This document shows positions 20,183-46,046 of a DNA stretch of 64,000 nt, in pieces; positions within the stretch are counted from its first letter, which is position 1; every line of letters begins with the position of its first letter. Under the pieces are notes generated by a model, which had not been told where the DNA came from, did not search any database, and worked only from the letters and a program-made list of their open reading frames with translations. Source of the DNA: Plecoglossus altivelis (Eukaryota > Chordata > Actinopteri > Osmeriformes > Plecoglossidae); assembly GCA_036571765.1 (NCBI GenBank), contig BROE01000012.1, positions 10,280,121 to 10,344,120 on the forward strand. Direction: 5' to 3'. Position numbers and translations under genes: made by a program.

Positions 20183-21621
20183 GTTTTGGAGACTGACAAA
20201 ATAAGAGATCTTTTTCCGGGTTAGAAACATCTACATATTTCTATTTTAAAGTGAAGTGTAAGGGGTTTGTCAAAGGTTCCAGGGCATCATAGCGGGTCTA
20301 GTGAGCCTTCTAAAGGTTTTTCACAGGTGGCACGCTCAGTCATGAGCCAACGGTTTCCGTCAAAGAAAATTATACATTTTGATCAAGTGCATTAAATACT
20401 CCTTGCCGTGTATTCAGAACGAATGGACCATTGTCCACCTGCCTTCTAAATCCTAGTCAGCAAACTGCCCCCTGTGATGTTTAAGGGAATTAGGGTTCTT
20501 CTTCTCTCGGAGGCTTGGGATAGTCGAAGGTCGTACACAGAGTCCATGTTAATTATATAAGACTTGGCCGCTATTGTGGGCCCACATCTGCGTGCTCAGC
20601 TTTGACTTAACAGGCCACACGCTGACTGTAGGACCTATGGAAAAGCACGGGAGAGGACTGTCAGGCGACAATCGCTCGAGTCTTGACGCGTGGCCAACGT
20701 GTATTTAGTAGTATCCGCGCACGCAACCAGACTTTCAACAGGAGGATCAAATGAGACAAAGTTCATTGAGTTGAATACATTTCCCTGTTTATCTTCCTTT
20801 AGGCTGCCTCCCCAACACTCCGCAGTAAAGAACAGTGTTCTGGCAACTACAGACTGGTAGAACATCTGCAGTAAGCGAAGAGTCCCAGTAATTGGAGAGT
20901 TAAATGGGCATCGAGATTCAGAATTTCATTATACTCATCTTTGGCGCCCTCTTGTGGATCTCTAACAAATACATGACACGGAATAGTAAAAAAAAAACAA
21001 AAAAAAACGATTTAGTAGTATCCCGAGTGTAGATATGTTAACCATCAAATTGTCAAATGCTGGACGTCTAAGAGTTTACAGATTAAACAATGTTTCATTT
21101 TAAATTGAAATTTTATTTGTAAAAAGCACATAAAAAGGTAACATCAAAGCTTGTGGCACATTCTGGAAAACACCCCATCCAAGGTAAATGCAAACAACAT
21201 TTCAAAATTCCCCTTCAGTTTCCATTATAAAAATCCCTGAATTTGTGAGGTCGTAGCATAACTTGAGCAGGAAGGTTTCATCTATCTGACTATCTGAGAG
21301 GCAGAAGCAGGCGGGCAGCAGTTTCCATTTTGGTTTGTAAAAAACTCCAATAGCAAAACTTTCAAAATTATTTGCCAAAAAGGAATGAGGACCTAGAGGT
21401 ACAGATAGGGAAGTCTGCTGAGGGGAAAAAGGAATTAGGAGAGAGAACCTTCTACTAGACAGAGACATGCTGAATGTTGCACTAACATAACACATGCTGT
21501 GTGCACACAACACACACACTCTCAGTCTGTGTTGGTGCACGTGTGTTGCAAGGCTTGTTCTAGAGTGGTTCGTGCACAACATGTGACTTGAAACTTTTCT
21601 AGAGGCTCATGCAAGCGATCA

Positions 21622-21665
<44 letters not shown>

Positions 21666-22090
21666 GACAGTCTCTCCACCCACACTGCGCACAAGACCAT
21701 AACATGACTGCATCACGTTGTTGTCGAGTGCATCCACAAAGAATCGATTTATTCCAGTGCTTTTTTTGTGTGCAAAAATTATTCACCATTGATTATTAAT
21801 TGCATACACTTTCAAACAATCTTAAAACCAGTTCATCAAACCCAATTTGCTCAGAATGGGAGCGCTTTAGATGGGAATGAAGTTTAGATGTTTCAGACAG
21901 TGTATGACCAGGCACGACATACGCAGACGCACAATCCAAAATGGATGCGCCTTCAACCCTGCAGGCCCGAACTCCCTCAACATTACTCCAGTCTTTCAGG
22001 CTGAATGAGATGAATTGCGTATACTCACTGCTTGCTACTCATACCGCCTGTTAGAGAACCTGTCCCTAGGCAGCAGAATGCAGTTCAGTC
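20183..22090. other. Intergenic: mgarp upstream region and rab33b 3' UTR
   Basis: No coding sequence was recognised. A minus-strand AATAAA at 21112-21117 is the probable rab33b polyadenylation signal. A CA repeat occupies 21624-21660. Confidence 0.5.
21624..21660. repeat. (CA)n microsatellite
   Basis: About 18 CA units in the likely rab33b 3' UTR. Confidence 0.9.
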
Positions 22091-22436
22091 TCAGCAGGTG
22101 CACGACCACATGTTCTTCTCTGATGTCTTTCTAGCTGGGATTTTGAACGAATTTGTGTGTCCTCCGACCATTCTCTGCTCTGGCACCTTCCTCTGCCGGC
22201 TCAGTCTGGCCCCCACAGCTAAGAACACAGCCTCCACGCTCTCCTGGTTCTGGCCTCCAACCCCGCCTCCTCGTCCGCCCATGCCCTTCGCCCCCTGGTC
22301 AGGGCTCTTGGCCGAGGTCTCGAACAGCGTCATGCCATGGGCCTCGGCGAACTTGGCCGCCTGCTCCCTGCTCACCTGACGCTCAGCCCGGTCGCCACGC
22401 CAGTCACAGAGGTCGATCTTGTTGCCCACGAGGAAC
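22091..22436 (-). CDS. rab33b: rab33b exon 3 (NKxD, SAK, C-terminus)
   Basis: The acceptor is ctcag|GTTCCT. It encodes FLVGNKIDL, ETSAK, a Gly/Gln-rich insertion, a basic tail and the terminal WSCTC, then TGA. The insertion is in frame and uncut by splice sites. Confidence 0.92.
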
Positions 22437-23150
22437 CTGAGAAAAGAACACGGGCAGGTTGAAGATGTACGCCGCTTTCCCCAAATGAATTCTCCAAGTG
22501 AGATCTTCATAGAAACGCAGGCGTCAGATTAAAGTGACCTGCCCCCCCCCCCCAGCCTCCCTGCCAAGCTCCCCAATTGTGAGTCGCAGCTAGCATCCGA
22601 CTCCTCAGCATGAACATGTGACTGGAACGATCAACCTTAGTATGAAACCCTGACCTCTGCTCTACCCTTTTAACTCCTGACTGTCAAGAATGGAGTTGGA
22701 TTCGATATGACTTGATGTGCTAAATCCAGTGTCACCGATGACTTTATCGTTAATGCTTTTGACGCGGCCGTGATTGCGATCACCGCGACGATGACGACCC
22801 ACCATGGGATTTCCTGTCCGAGGGAGTTCTGGCGACACTCCTCAATCCAGGCAGGTAGCCCGTGGAAGGAGGCGGGGCTTGTGACATCATAGACGAAGAG
22901 CACAGCATGTACGTTGCGGTAGTAGTGATGCACCATGGACTTTCGGAAACGCTCCTGGCCTGCTGTGTCCCAAAGCTGCAGCTGGGGAGGCACAATGAGA
23001 ACAACTAAATGATTTGCCCCACAACATTAACCAAAAGGATGCTTTCACAAATAAAGAAGAAAAAAAACGATGCATTCAAATAAGTAGGAGACAAGTGAAT
23101 GAGAGTGTAGAACTATAGACTGCTGTGTTTTCTCAGCATGGACACTTCAG

Positions 23151-23197
<47 letters not shown>

Positions 23198-24266
23198 ATG
23201 TCACTGCTCCCTGCACGTGTGCATGTGTTCATTTTGCATGACTAATAAAAGTATTCCTCTTCTTCTTGAACAAAGTTTCGTATTCATTCAGGGACACTTC
23301 CTCAATCATGTGGTTTGGACAACACAGAGAAAAGGAGAACATACTCACACCCTCACCTCGTCCCGTTTGTACACACAAAGCATATCACTGGGATCATCAC
23401 ATTCATGTTTAGCTAGCTTACAGAGCATAGCTTTGGCTTGCTTTAGAGACTGTAAGCGAAGGTTTGAAGAGAAAAGGCTGCATGTTAACTTCTGGAGTCA
23501 GTAGCAGTGAAATAGGATAGTTCTGCTCTGATTCTAATGGGCAAAAAGCCATACAGATCTTATGAAGGTAGCTGGAGGAAGTCAAAAGTTGAACAGTGCT
23601 TTAACAATGTCAAATTGAACTGGACACAGCCTTTGACATGGACGGGTCAGCTTTAACCTGATTAAGAAGAAACTAAAGTACACCTAGTTTTTTTTACTTG
23701 TTCATTGCACCAGAATTGGTTAATAAAGTGCACTAAATAATTATGGACAGAACATTACGACCTAAACATCAATAGGGATCATTCATGTTAAAATGACTCA
23801 TATACATAGAAATGTCGGTGTTATAGCTCAGGTGTTCCAAAGCGTATGCTAGATAGCGTAGACCTACATATCTTAAAATACTTTATTGTTAAATAATAGT
23901 TCAGTGAGAGAACCATTTACAGAACTTACAACTACTTCAAAGCGAGCGTGCTTAAAACAAAACAGAAACCGTTTTTTGTGCGCGCCCAACCCGTGCGTTA
24001 AAAAATCGAATTGTTTCTCATTCAAAGACACCAAAAAACGAAATTACCTTGATTTTCTCGCCTTCGATATCGATAACTCGCTCACGGAAATCGACTCCTA
24101 TCGTTGCCTCTGTTCTATCCGTGATCTCTCCGGCGCACCAACGGTGAGTTAAGCAGGTTTTTCCGACATCAGAGTCACCTATAACGATTACTTTAAAGGT
24201 CCGACATCGCGCTGGATTGGAAGAGACACTGCTAAATGAGTTGGAGAACTCTAAAGAAGAATCCAT
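22091..24266 (-). CDS. rab33b: rab33b, Rab-family small GTPase (complete, 3 exons)
   Basis: Rab33B is a Golgi GTPase that acts in retrograde Golgi traffic and, through ATG16L1, in autophagosome formation. The 247-residue product has a Ser-rich N-terminus, a P-loop GDSDVGKT (30-37), switch I ATIGVDF (54-60), DTAGQE (78-83), NKID (138-141), ETSAK (172-176) and a C-terminal C-T-C for double geranylgeranylation. Long stretches match human RAB33B, such as RTEATIGVDFRER and QERFRKSMV-HYYRNVHAV. Between SAK and VEAVF lies an extra Gly-rich segment (about 181-194) absent from human. RAB33A is the alternative paralogue; adjacency to naa15 favours rab33b. Confidence 0.92.
22803..22981 (-). CDS. rab33b: rab33b exon 2 (DTAGQE region)
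   Basis: The 179-nt exon has acceptor ccccag|CTGCAG and donor CCATG|gtgggt. It encodes LQLWDTAGQERFRKSMV, HHYYRNVHAVLFVYD and so on to QEIP, and splits the Trp codon with exon 3. Confidence 0.92.
23153..23195. repeat. (GT)n microsatellite
   Basis: About 21 GT units in rab33b intron 1. Confidence 0.9.
24048..24266 (-). CDS. rab33b: rab33b exon 1 (P-loop, switch I)
   Basis: The exon has 73 codons from MDSSLEF to EGEKIK, with donor AAG|gtaatt, phase 0. The ATG chosen is the first in-frame one that fits the family N-terminus. Confidence 0.92.
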
Positions 24267-24468
24267 AGTGGGACAAAACACCAAAGATGTCTTTGAAATA
24301 CACGATCAAATGACTAATTTCTTATTGGCTTGTAAGGAAAGGATAAAAGTTTCTTAGCATCACTGCCACTACATGTCCAGTCTTTCGAGACTGTCGATTG
24401 CACTTCTGAGTGTGAGGGCGCTTGACTCAAAGTTCGGCTCTTTATTTTGACAGCATGTTAATAAATAC

Positions 24469-24476
24469 TCGCGAGA
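24469..24476. promoter_or_regulatory. rab33b: TCGCGAGA promoter motif upstream of rab33b
   Basis: This palindrome core is common in vertebrate housekeeping promoters. It lies about 200 bp upstream of the rab33b ATG in a CpG-containing stretch. Function is inferred from position. Confidence 0.4.
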
Positions 24477-26580
24477 ACTAGGGGGAAATGTTCGGAAATC
24501 CCAAGATAGCGTAGTAGACCTACTGTGATTCTCATTCACTTGTTACGCCTCTGGCGTTTTCTCTGAAGGTATTTAGGATAGTCTAGCGACCAGACCCAAT
24601 GCACTCTACATTCTCGTTTATCAGTCAGAATAGATTCCATTTGATGAAATCACTTATTTTAAATATACAAAAAAACAGACAAGAAAAATTGGAAATAGGA
24701 GAAAGAACAATTTCTTATCATAGCCCCACCACCCACCCCAAAATAATATCATACACGAGACCACAGGTTTAACTTCCTTTTTAAAAATACTTTTATTGCA
24801 TTGTATATTTGGTACCTCTTAGGTGTTTGTCAACAGGGGGTAGTTGTCTTACATATGAAAAAAGAAGGCAGGCTGATCTTTAGATAGAGGGAGAGGAAAC
24901 GACACAAACCATCCCTCACAACCAAGTTCAAAATATACGTTCTGGGGCAGTGGACACATCCCGATTCCATTTCTGCGTCAAACGGACTTATATATACATA
25001 GAAACGCAATTAAAAAGCTACTGGTGGTCTGTTATCGATCCTCAAGTGGCTCCAAACACCGCTAAGAAAACCACACCGTGAAGAAAACCTGTTCAGAGTA
25101 ATGAAAGTAAAGAGCTTTAAGTTAGAGAGGTACGAGACTGTGTTTATTGTAGTGTTTGTTTGGGTATGGGTGGGTATGACAAAGAATTTAGTACGACTGA
25201 CGGGACACAGATCGTCTGACAAAGATTCCCATTTCCATACAGTTTTGCTAGACCAAGAGAAAAATCTGTGTATATACAAAAATCCAAAGCTATACATCAC
25301 CATTGCATTGTTAACACTGGAACCCAACTAAGAGATGGAAGGTGAGAGGAAAAAATAAGAGAAAAACGCATTGTCAGTCATACTGCAATCCTGGTGGCCT
25401 TTTGACCTCTGCCTCCATAGCGACCTTTAAACCTCTGACCGTTTGACGAGCTTCTGATTGGATGGGGCTTTCCAAAAGAAAAAGCAAGATGTAGAACTAA
25501 TTATGCATCCAAACACTGAACACTGAACCTATTCTTCTGGAATAGTCGTAATCAAACAATTGGTATTAAGATTAGCATTGTTATTAATCCCACTTTGGAA
25601 TTCCATGGAATACATTAGCCATTGACATTTGGTTAGTCCAACCAGTCAATCTGATTCCAAACACGTGCATTACAACAGGTGTCTGTGGATCCTAGCTGTT
25701 GGCATGTTTACGCGACCAGTTAAAAGTTTGGACGCATTGTCCCATTCATCTGAATGGGAGGTTGTGTCATTTTAAATACAGTGTTGGTCAAACCAAAGTT
25801 CAGAGATTGTTGAGGTCTAGGTTTAGCTATCCTGTCCACATACCCAAACAGTAACCATTATTGAGGAAATGACCAGGTCTGACCTTGAATGTGCCTATGA
25901 GCACATTAAGCATCTCTCACATCAGAGCTCCTTAGCAGGTTTGGGCTCAGTGACACTTCCATTTGACCCGGCAAGGGAACAGCACTGGATTTCAATAGTC
26001 GACAATTTATTTATGTTCTAGAGCTATGATAGTATGCTAAAAGTGAGACGTTTTGGATGTCAAATTAGGAGTTTGAGTTTCACTTGCAGGAGTTATTTAA
26101 ATAAAAATGGTTGTGCCCATAAAGCACGTTTATATATCTTTTTTTCCCTCTGTCATATAAATAAGATTAGTTTTAAACAAGGGAATTGTGGGTCAAGATG
26201 CAGCAGTCTGTCTGACCTGCCCTCTTCTTCCAGACAACCGCACAGTGTTGCTTGTTGTTCATCGTCTCCATAGGAACCGTGTCTGCTTTGTTCATTCAAC
26301 AGTTTGCTAACCGTTCAATTTCCCCCCCAGTTTCAGTTAGAGTAGTCGTCAGCAAGATTAAAAAAGTAAAATGGCCATTTTAATTCTCTCTCTTCTCAAA
26401 AACAAATGTCACACACACAGGCCAGTTTGTTCGTGTCCTAGAGGGAAGCCCAACTTCCACAGGGAAAAACTCAACCCACTCTGTGTCTCCAGAAGTGGCT
26501 TGAAAATGACGTTCGGCGTACCCCAAGGCTCCGTCCGTGGCCCGTTCCATTTCTCCTCCGCCCCGTTAGCCCGCCTCTGC
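24477..26580. other. Intergenic and naa15 3' UTR
   Basis: Non-coding. A minus-strand AATAAA at 24792-24797 fits a naa15 3' UTR of about 1.8 kb. No other gene was recognised. Confidence 0.5.
24792..24797 (-). promoter_or_regulatory. naa15: Probable naa15 polyadenylation signal
   Basis: AATAAA on the gene strand, about 1.8 kb after the stop codon. Confidence 0.4.
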
Positions 26581-40310
<13,730 letters not shown>

Positions 40311-40600
40311 TGTTGTGGTTGCAATTAAATTCCCCCCTCGACCTCAGCACATGTAGATAAAGAATGAGTTGAATATGTCGCCAGATCTCTCCCCCCTTCT
40401 CTCCGCTCGATTGCTTCGTTTTCGTGCTCTCGTCTTTCCTCTCTCACGTGGTTGACGGTGGACCAGGCAGCCTTCAGCCCAAAATGGCAGTCGGGCAAAC
40501 TTCTCCGGGTCATAATACGGTGCGCTAGTGGGTCGACTTGTTCTGTGCTTGTTTCATTGCTCTGCAATGGGGAATCATCTTCTCTTTTTTATAAACTGTG
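40311..40600 (-). promoter_or_regulatory. naa15: naa15 promoter region
   Basis: The region directly upstream of the ATG includes a CACGTG E-box (40445-40450) and an AAAATGGC YY1-like element (40482-40489). No TATA box was seen. Assignment is by position. Confidence 0.45.
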
Positions 40601-41276
40601 TTTTTTCGTACTGACTTTTGTAATTGTTCATTGTTCTGCGCTTCCCTCAATTGAGCGATTGTGTGGGACTTTTCATCTTTTAAAACATTAAGCATTGAGA
40701 AAGCCGTTCAAATATATAATTTAAACTGTGGCTTTGCTTGAAAAGTTACTGTATGTCTGTATGTTTTGATGTAAAATTAAATCAAATGCCCATTTCAAGC
40801 TATTCAAGGAGTCTCCACAAGAGGGGGCTATAGTCATAGAAAAAGAGACACCATCACCCTGTAACCCCCCTCTCTCTGTTTTGCATTGTGCGAGGCAGAA
40901 GGTTAGACACATCTCTTTTTATCAGGTGGCCTCCGCCTGCTGTACTCCACACTATGTTGCAATATCATTCATCAACACGTTTTTCAGAAACACACAGACA
41001 CAACCGCACTGCTGCCCTCAATTCAGCATCCTGTCAACATACTCTTTTTTTATCTACCTCTTTTTATCATGTCCCTTCTCTCTCGATTTATCGTCTTCTC
41101 TTCAGCCTTCATTAACATCGTTCTTGTCTATCTCCATCCCCCTTTCTCTCAATCTCCCTGGTGGGTTAGCCTAACAGGCCAATAAGCAACAACAAGGAGG
41201 GTGTATGACTCCCCACCATCACCCTGACTTTGTGACACATCATTTCTCCTGCTGATTAAACCATGGAGCGCAACCC

Positions 41277-41277
<1 letters not shown>

Positions 41278-41369
<92 letters not shown>
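41278..41369. repeat. Compound (CT)n(CA)n microsatellite
   Basis: About 18 CT units run directly into about 27 CA units. Confidence 0.95.
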
Positions 41370-41372
<3 letters not shown>

Positions 41373-41775
41373 GTCAGACAGCTGCAACCAGTGGATTAGC
41401 ATTTGGAGCGGGGATTGATTAAGACTGTCTGGCTGCTCTCAAGCTTATTTCACTAAATGGGACCTGAGGAGGATAATGTCCCTAACTAAACGCTGGTCCC
41501 TTGGGGAGGGTGGGTGTGGGTGTGACAGAGGAGATGTGGCTTGTAATAAACCTTTTATGTATTCTCCCCTCCCATCCCCTCATCTCTACAGTTACATGAG
41601 TAGATCACCCACTCGTGGCCTTCTGTCATATCTTCTTTCTTTCTGTCTCCCTCCCTATATCTAAAAAACACTGAGGCAAAAGTCACTTTTTTACAAATGC
41701 GTCTGTTATGGGACAATGTGGCAACAATTAACTCATCATTCGACATTATTCAATCAACCCCATGCAGTAACCTCT

Positions 41776-41896
41776 CTCTGCCCTGTTCATCTCTCCATCC
41801 TTACTCTCTGTCCTGTTCATCTCTCCATCCTTACTCTCTGTCCTGTTCATCTCTCCACCCTTACTCTCTGTCCTGTTCCTTCTCTCCATCCTTACC
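41776..41896. repeat. 30-bp minisatellite, four copies
   Basis: The unit reads CTCTGTCCTGTTCATCTCTC followed by CATCCTTACT. The last copy carries a one-base insertion. Confidence 0.88.
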
Positions 41897-44486
41897 TCTC
41901 CCTTTTCCTCTCTCCTCCTGGTGGCATCTCTCCTGAGCTTGAGTAATGATGTTGTCATCTCCCTCCCTCTCCATTCATCACTGTCAGAGACATATATATG
42001 TAGGGGGGGTAAGATGTAGGATGAGAGCTGCAGAGGGAGAGAGACCGCAGAAAGGTAAGGGGGAGCAGTGGGAACAAAGGAATGGAGAGAAAGAGTTAGA
42101 AGGCAGGTGCAGGTGCATGTGTTGGGTTTCTTTTCCTTGTTAGAGGACAGTAACACAATGTGGGTTGATTCATGATTATTATTAGTGTCAGACAGAATTA
42201 AGACGCTGCTCTTTAGCATTTGCAAGTTTAATTATGCAAATGAGGTCTTTCTTGGACACGGCTTTAGGCCTGGGCTTTGCCTGCCGTGTGATATTATATC
42301 TCATGTAGAACAGGATGGTTGGAACACTAGTTAAAGCAAGTGTTTCTGCAAATGTCTCTATATTTCACAGTCCTTCACTGGTTTAGTGTGGGATTTAATT
42401 TCTCAGTCAAATATTTGCAGGACACTACAGTTGAACTTGAAAGGAACACCCATGCGTGCACGCACACGTATGAACACACAGACACACACACACACACATA
42501 TATGCATTCACATCCAGAAAGATGCCTTCAGACAGAAATTTCATTTAATATGATCAGCGAGAACATTCTCTCTTTATTGTTGTATCTTTTCTGAAAAAAA
42601 AGAAAACAAAAAAAAGTGTTTTTGTATTTCTCTCATGTTAACATTTCAGAATTCTGTACAGGATAAAAAGAAATAAGCACTGCTTAAGAGGAAAATCCCA
42701 AACTAGAAAAAAATTAGAAGAGGTTTACAATACAAATTAGTAGTAAGACATTGTCTGAAGTGCAATGGCATAGCTCAGATGGGTTAAAAGTGAAAAAAAC
42801 TGAAATAAAAATACTTCTCTATTTTTTGACAAACAGTAATTTCTTTACAGAGAGTAGAGACAGTATTATCTGATGTATTTAAACCTGTAAAAACATATTT
42901 ACAAATAGCCTTTTTATTTTATATAATTTTTCTCAGTCAACAACACAAAAAAAGGAGAAAAAAAAGATACCGTAAAATGACGTTCACAATTGACTTGGTC
43001 CCAGTATACAATGATATTTGGAGGAAGCTTTGTTTCATTTTTTCATATTTTTTCTGCGTGAGGGGGTTTGTCCTTCATATTGAAAAAAGGACTAATAGTC
43101 ACCAACCGAGGCCCCTGTGTCCATTAACACTGACCAGAAATGGTTTCCCCCACCTGAAACAGCAGGCCTATAGGAGCAGGAAGTAACATAAAGAGTGAGC
43201 TAGCAAACCCTGGTCGCTGGTCTGAAGTCTGACATACACTGTTTTCCTCTTATAGTTTCGGATTGCAGGAAAGGTAAACGAACTCCTGATTTCTAGACAC
43301 GTGAGGGCGACTTCTGTGCCGAATGCTACTGTCTTCCTTCCAACACCAAACACATAACGAGCTACATGTCCCCGAAACAGAAGCAGACAAAAATATAGAG
43401 GTGACTGTATGGGTGGTGTTACCAGCCTTCACTGTCACTGGCTAAAAAGGTCTTTCACCCACAAGGGTACTTAAAGGGTTCTGGGGAACTCTATTAACAC
43501 TATGGCATGGACACGGACAAAAGACTGGCCAGAGGAAGATGGAATAAGGGAGAGAGGAAGGCGATTTGAATAGGTATGTTGTGACATTTTTGCATTCAGT
43601 CCTTTTTGAATGTTGTATGTCTGTCGGTACAGAGGCAGAAATAAACACTTTATCTAGCGGTATCCAATTCTGAAGCATTTTGGAAGCTGCGTGTCCATCG
43701 TCTTGTGACACAGTTAAGTCACTAGGCAGAAGCTGTTCCAAAACACAGCCACTAGAGCTCCTAAATCCCACTCGCTTTGAGACCTGCTGGGCCTGCTAGT
43801 CTCTACCCCTCGTTTCACCTCTTCGATTTCAGGCAAAGGTGGACTGTGTGTAGGCAACGACTCACTGAAAGCACAGGTAGATATCCTGCCAGATGCCACG
43901 GCCCTTTCTAATCTCCTTTTGTCTCAGCTCTTTCTAAAAGCATAAAAATAGAAATGAAAGCAGAGGTCACACATTATGGAGAACAGTGGTTAAGTTCTGC
44001 TGTGGTGAGGTCTCGGTCCCAGCTCAGCCTCTCTTCACAGTTACTAGGACCGGTATTCATGTTTCACATACATCTGAACGACAGCTAACGCGGAAAACAG
44101 AGCGACACCAACCTTCAGATTGGAGAACCTTCAGAAAGACAAGGGAGACAGATTGAACAGTGAGACTATCCTTTTTTTTGTTGAACAGATCAAATGTTTT
44201 CTAGATGACACAAAAAGGATGTGACAAAAAAAAACAGGTGAGCACACTCCAAGATGGCTGACAACGTGTTTTTTTTGTCCATTTCAAATGAAGTCACTTG
44301 TGGTGCTTGATATACATTCAATGCCTAGCTATCCTTTCCTACTTGTCTTCTAGTTGGACTACATTGATATAGATTTCATAAGAGAGGTTGAGAGACAGAC
44401 GGTGATTATTGGGTGTGATGGAGCTCCCTAAGCTGCTTCTCTCTGACTGATAGTTCCTCTCCCTCCATTCTCCCTGGCCGTTGGGG

Positions 44487-44775
44487 AGTGGTGTGTGTGT
44501 GTCAGGGCGTGTGTGTGTGACAGGGCGTGTGTGTGTGTGTGTGACAGGGCGTGTGTGTGTGTATCTGTGTGTGACAGGGCATGTGTGTGTGTGTGACAGG
44601 GCGTATGTGTGTGTGACAGGGCATGTGTGTGTCTGTGTGACAGGGTATGTGTGTGTGTGATAGGGCATGTGTGTGTGTGTGACAGGGCAAGTGTGTGTAT
44701 GTGTGTGTGACAGGGCATGTGTGTGTGTGACAGGGTATGTGTGTGTGTGACAGGGTATGTGTGTGTGTGTGATAG
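44487..44775. repeat. GT blocks punctuated by GACAGGGC
   Basis: More than a dozen short GTGTGTGT blocks are each separated by a GACAGGGC-type spacer, giving an irregular array with 18-34 bp spacing. It lies in the intergenic / maml3 3' region. Confidence 0.88.
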
Positions 44776-45063
44776 GGAATGTGTGCGCGCTAGCTGCCAG
44801 TTCTTTTAGTTCTCCCTCTCTTCCACACACACACACACACACGCACACACACACACGCTCTCTGTCCCACACACACGGACACATACACAGCTACAGCGAA
44901 CAGGAAATGAAGCCCTGGCTCCTCGGCTCAGGCTGGTTGCCTAGCAACAGTGGTAGGGGGGCCCGGTGCGTCTGCGCAGCGCACAAAAGAGAAACGCCGT
45001 TTGTTTTGTTGTGATGTTCACAGTATAAACAGCAGGCTGAACGCAGACAAAAAGCACAGCCCT

Positions 45064-45315
45064 CTAGAGAGAGGGAAGCAAGAGGGAGGGAGAGGAGAGA
45101 GAGAGAAGGAAGAGAGAGGGGGAGGAGAGAGGGAAGGAAGGAAGAGAGGAAGAGTAGAGAGGGAGGAAGAGAGATGGAGAGAGGGAGGAAAAGAGGGTAG
45201 GAACAGAGAGGGAGGAAGAGAGAGAGAGAGAGAGAGAGAGGGAGTGAAGAGAGGAGAGAGGGAAGGAAGAGAGAGGGAGAAGAGAGGGAGAGAAGAAAAA
45301 GAGAGGGAAGGAGGG
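45064..45315. repeat. GA-rich purine tract
   Basis: About 250 bp of GAGAGGGAGGAAG-type purine sequence on the plus strand, downstream of maml3. Confidence 0.85.
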
Positions 45316-45964
45316 TGGAGTGCATGAGTCTACACCACTCAGGGTGTACGAGTTCTGACAGATGCTTCTGTTTGTCTCTGTTCGTTGATAACACTGAAGC
45401 CCCCAGTAGGAACATAAGAATGGCTTGTTTGTGTCTCTCTGAGTATATGTGGGTGTATGTGTTTATGTCTGTCTGGACTGTCAAAGAGAATGGCATATGT
45501 ATAAATGCTATGATCATTACACAATATACCCCCCCCACACACACACACCACCTGCATACACACCTGCAACACAGAATGACAACATGGAGTTAGACAGCAC
45601 CACACACTCAGCCTAACCACCAAAACCCCCAAATCTACCAGAGAACATGAGTTTGGCCCAATGAGGAAACACTTCTAGAAGGGGTTGGTTTGAGGCATTG
45701 GAAAAAAGGATAGTCACATCATGTAAAACGAAATAAAAATAAAATAAAAAACAGATACAAATTCACTTCTCAATCCGTGTGTGATATCTATTACCACAAG
45801 ACCACATTCATTGAGAGGCGCTTTAAATATCATAATACGCACAGATTTTCTTGCACACACGCGCACACACACACGCACACACATAATACAAGACAAGGAA
45901 CTCATCTATCAGCTTTTTCATGTTTTACAAAACAAAACATGTTGCTTGTCCCATCTCCTTTAAT

Positions 45965-45970
45965 TTTATT
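45965..45970 (-). promoter_or_regulatory. maml3: Candidate maml3 polyadenylation signal
   Basis: AATAAA on the gene strand about 75 nt past the stop. A longer 3' UTR to about 42.5 kb is also possible. Confidence 0.35.
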
Positions 45971-46046
45971 TCTATTTCCCAGTTAAAGTTCTCCCCTCCC
46001 ATTATCTTGTAGTCCGTCTAATAAAAACTCAATGTTTCACCGTTGG

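Larger units (their letters stand above)
22437..24047. other. rab33b introns
   Basis: Two introns. A poly-C run lies at about 22543-22553 and a GT microsatellite at 23153-23195. No other gene was seen. Confidence 0.6.
40601..46046. other. Intergenic sequence and maml3 3' UTR
   Basis: No coding gene was seen. Human has SETD7 and MGST2 near this point; neither was recognised. Minus-strand AATAAA signals at 45965-45970 (about 75 nt after the maml3 stop) and near 42573 are candidate polyadenylation sites. Several tandem repeats lie here. Confidence 0.5.

Noticed and set aside
40601..46046. Looked for setd7 and mgst2 by synteny
   Set aside because: No SET-domain or MAPEG-like exon could be read on either strand.
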